DNA of 64,000 nucleotides from Lactobacillus johnsonii (lineage in GTDB: Bacteria > Bacillota > Bacilli > Lactobacillales > Lactobacillaceae), in contig NZ_CP059055.1 of NCBI RefSeq assembly GCF_014058685.1, positions 682,001 through 746,000 of the forward strand. The letters are read 5' to 3'. Below, one piece after another: positions 62,124 through 64,000 of the stretch. Under the pieces are notes generated by a model that was not told the DNA's origin, did no database searches, and worked only from the letters and a program-made list of their open reading frames with translations. A program made the position numbers and the translations under genes. How positions within the stretch are numbered: position 1 is the first letter of the stretch; the number at the start of each line of letters is the position of its first letter.

Positions 62124-62154
62124 TTCCTTCATTGTTAATCAATGAAGGTTTTTT
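62124..62154 (+). terminator. terminator or attenuator between rpoZ and priA
   Basis: Stem CCTTCATTG (62126-62134) / CAATGAAGG (62140-62148), then T6. priA starts 18 bases later without an obvious promoter, so it is probably a leaky terminator. Confidence 0.78.
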
Positions 62155-62171
62155 AGTAGGTGATAAGATAA

Positions 62172-64000
62172 ATGATTGCGCAAGTTATTGTAGATGTAGC
62201 TGCCAAACAAACTGATCGAGTGTTTGAATATCATATTCCAAGGGAATTAACTGATGTAGCTGTTGGATCAAGAGTGGTTGTTCCTTTTGGTCGACGAAAA
62301 GTGCAGGGATTTGTAGTCGGAATCAGTGAAACAACTTCTTATACAGGAAAATTAAAAGATTTACTTGTTGTAATTGATGAATTGCCACCACTTACGCCAG
62401 AATTAATTGCTCTTTCTAAAACTTTAGCTGATAAAATTTTTTCATATCGAATTACAATTCTTCAATCAATGCTACCACGCGTAATGAAGGCGAATTATCG
62501 TAAAATTTTAGTTCCCCTTACAGATGAAATTAAAGAAAATACTCTTTTTAAAGGTGAACCGCTTGATTTAAATGAAGTTTCTGATCTTGAGACAATTGTA
62601 AAAATTAAAAAGCTCATAAAAAATAATCAAGCTAAGATTGAATACTTAGTTGAAAATAAAGCTAAGAAGAAACAGGTTGCTGCCTATCTTTTGACTAAAA
62701 CAAGAACAGAATATCAGGATATTTTAGGAGGAATAAGAACAACAGCAAAAAACCAGCGAGCATTGCTTAATAATATCGTTGAAAAATATAACGAATATCC
62801 AAAATTGGGTTCAACTATTGAGTCTGAATTGGGAATCTCAAGTTCTACATTACGAGCAGCCGAAAAAAAGGGATGGCTGTTAAAAAAAGAGCAGGAGATT
62901 TATCGAAATCCATTAAAAGATTTTGAATCTAATGCTAGTAAGCATTCGGTTAGATTAAATTCAGAACAGTTAGACGCCTTAAATTCAATTGGGACTAGTA
63001 TTAAAGAAAAAGAGGCTAAGACTTTTCTTCTTGAGGGAATTACTGGGAGCGGCAAAACTGAGGTGTACCTTCACTCTATCAGTACAGCTCTTGAACAGAA
63101 GCGTAATGCTCTAATGTTAGTTCCGGAGATTTCTCTAACTCCTCAAATGGTTAAACAAGTGAAAGAGCGTTTTGGAGATAATGTTGCTGTTTTACACAGT
63201 GGTTTATCTGAAGGTGAAAAATATGATGAATGGCGAAGAATTAGGCGTGGAGAAGCTCAAGTGGTAGTAGGAGCTAGAAGCGCGATTTTTGCTCCTTTAA
63301 AAAATATTGGTTTAATAGTAATTGATGAGGAGCATGAATCTTCCTATAAGCAAAACGATACTCCTCGCTACCATGCACGGGATGTAGCTCTATTGAGAAG
63401 TAAATTTCACAATTGTCCAGTTGTTTTAGGAAGTGCAACGCCTTCTTTAGCAAGCCGGGCGCGGGCTCAAAAGGGAAGATATGAATTATTACGTCTAACT
63501 AAACGTGCTAATCAAAAGTCGCTACCTAAAGTGGATCTAATAGACCTAAAAACTGTTGAATTTGCTGGTGGACAGTTTGATCTATCAATTCCCTTAGTAG
63601 ATGCAATTAAAGAAAAAATAGCTAAAAAAGAACAAGTTATTTTACTTCTTAATCGTCGTGGTTTTGCTAGTTTTATGCTTTGTCGCAATTGTGGCTTTGT
63701 TTTAAAATGTCCAAATTGTGATATCTCGTTAACTTTACATAAAGATACTGGACAGATGCAATGTCATTATTGCGGCCATAAGGAGCCAATTCCAAGAAAA
63801 TGTCCAAATTGTCAGAGTGAAAAAATAAGATTTTTAGGTACGGGGACGCAAAAAGTTCAAGAAGAACTGAAAACTTTACTTCCTGACGCTAAGATCTTAA
63901 GAATGGACGTTGATACTACTAGACGTAAAGGAAGTTATAAGAAAATTCTTGATAGTTTTGGTAATCATCAAGCCGATATTCTCTTAGGAACACAAATGAT
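62172..64000 (+). CDS. priA: primosomal protein N' (PriA helicase), 3' end outside the window
   Basis: Replication-restart helicase; 609 codons are present and open to the end of the window (full length is usually about 800). N-terminal 3'-DNA binding domain (MIAQVIVDVAAKQTDRVFEY), Walker A GITGSGKTEVYL, PEISLTPQM, DEEH box in IDEEHESSYKQ, GSATPSLAS, and the zinc-binding Cys pairs CRNCGF, CPNCD, CHYCGH and CPNCQ. AGGTGATAAGATA precedes the ATG. Confidence 0.95.
   Translation, partial: MIAQVIVDVAAKQTDRVFEYHIPRELTDVAVGSRVVVPFGRRKVQGFVVGISETTSYTGKLKDLLVVIDELPPLTPELIALSKTLADKIFSYRITILQSMLPRVMKANYRKILVPLTDEIKENTLFKGEPLDLNEVSDLETIVKIKKLIKNNQAKIEYLVENKAKKKQVAAYLLTKTRTEYQDILGGIRTTAKNQRALLNNIVEKYNEYPKLGSTIESELGISSSTLRAAEKKGWLLKKEQEIYRNPLKDFESNASKHSVRLNSEQLDALNSIGTSIKEKEAKTFLLEGITGSGKTEVYLHSISTALEQKRNALMLVPEISLTPQMVKQVKERFGDNVAVLHSGLSEGEKYDEWRRIRRGEAQVVVGARSAIFAPLKNIGLIVIDEEHESSYKQNDTPRYHARDVALLRSKFHNCPVVLGSATPSLASRARAQKGRYELLRLTKRANQKSLPKVDLIDLKTVEFAGGQFDLSIPLVDAIKEKIAKKEQVILLLNRRGFASFMLCRNCGFVLKCPNCDISLTLHKDTGQMQCHYCGHKEPIPRKCPNCQSEKIRFLGTGTQKVQEELKTLLPDAKILRMDVDTTRRKGSYKKILDSFGNHQADILLGTQM

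Noticed and set aside
1-64000. CRISPR array, insertion sequence or prophage
   Set aside because: No regularly spaced repeats, no transposase or phage structural genes seen on either strand; the only mobile-element trace is the tRNA islet.

Overview
The window looks like chromosome from a low-GC Lactobacillus, most likely the L. johnsonii / L. gasseri group. The evidence is strong AT bias, ATG/TTG/GTG starts with AGGAGG-type ribosome sites, and a lactobacillar peptidase set (PepX, PepN, a PepE/PepG-like C1 peptidase). A fused permease/binding-protein betaine transporter, a T-box leader and a lineage-typical housekeeping order (efp-gls24-nusB-folD-xseAB-ispA-tlyA-recN, then gmk-rpoZ-priA) point the same way. 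Species is inferred from recalled gene content, not from a search. The window starts inside a CNNM/CorC-type gene and ends inside priA.

Layout. 1-11.7 kb is mixed core: hpt, an amino-acid permease, a GH25-like protein without catalytic residues, a DEAD-box helicase overlapping a PTS EIIC, tRNA-Arg(CCT), UDP-GlcNAc 2-epimerase, GtrA-flavodoxin, map, YihY and galU. 11.8-14.8 kb is a betaine/choline ABC transporter followed by OsmC. An ltrA gene broken by two one-base deletions follows. A small alarmone synthetase sits directly before a two-component system (16.0-18.6 kb). Next are pepX (with a tiny ORF behind it), pepN, a HAD phosphatase and tRNA-Arg(TCT).

Accessory parts. The 3' end of tRNA-Arg(TCT) and its terminator are duplicated about 2.1 kb downstream, bracketing a lone export-type ABC transporter gene: an integration islet. 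glmS follows with a clear promoter and a leader palindrome. Next is a class I-like Fic toxin/antitoxin pair whose antitoxin seems to join an HTH-like N-terminus to a VbhA-like inhibitory segment. After that come a small glycosyltransferase, a divergent MerR / MFS-DUF4811 efflux locus, and an oligopeptide-binding lipoprotein controlled by a T-box leader (possible Ile specifier). A flavin-type oxidase family protein and a C1 peptidase complete this part.

38.5-42.4 kb is a decayed patch. It holds a TetR gene with a stop and frameshifts, a divergent sortase with a frameshift, a ROK sugar kinase with an amber codon, and an AraC regulator with a frameshift. All lie beside an apparently intact alpha/beta hydrolase. 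The remainder is mostly intact: a DUF2207 membrane protein, pyridoxal kinase with an ECF S component (probable vitamin B6 salvage), 4-oxalocrotonate tautomerase, a DUF2325 protein, YitT and a Spx-like protein. Then come rplU-rpmA behind an L21 leader (no prp gene between them), an aminopeptidase P, and the efp-to-recN block (no argR between tlyA and recN).

No rRNA, CRISPR array, intact insertion sequence or prophage was seen.
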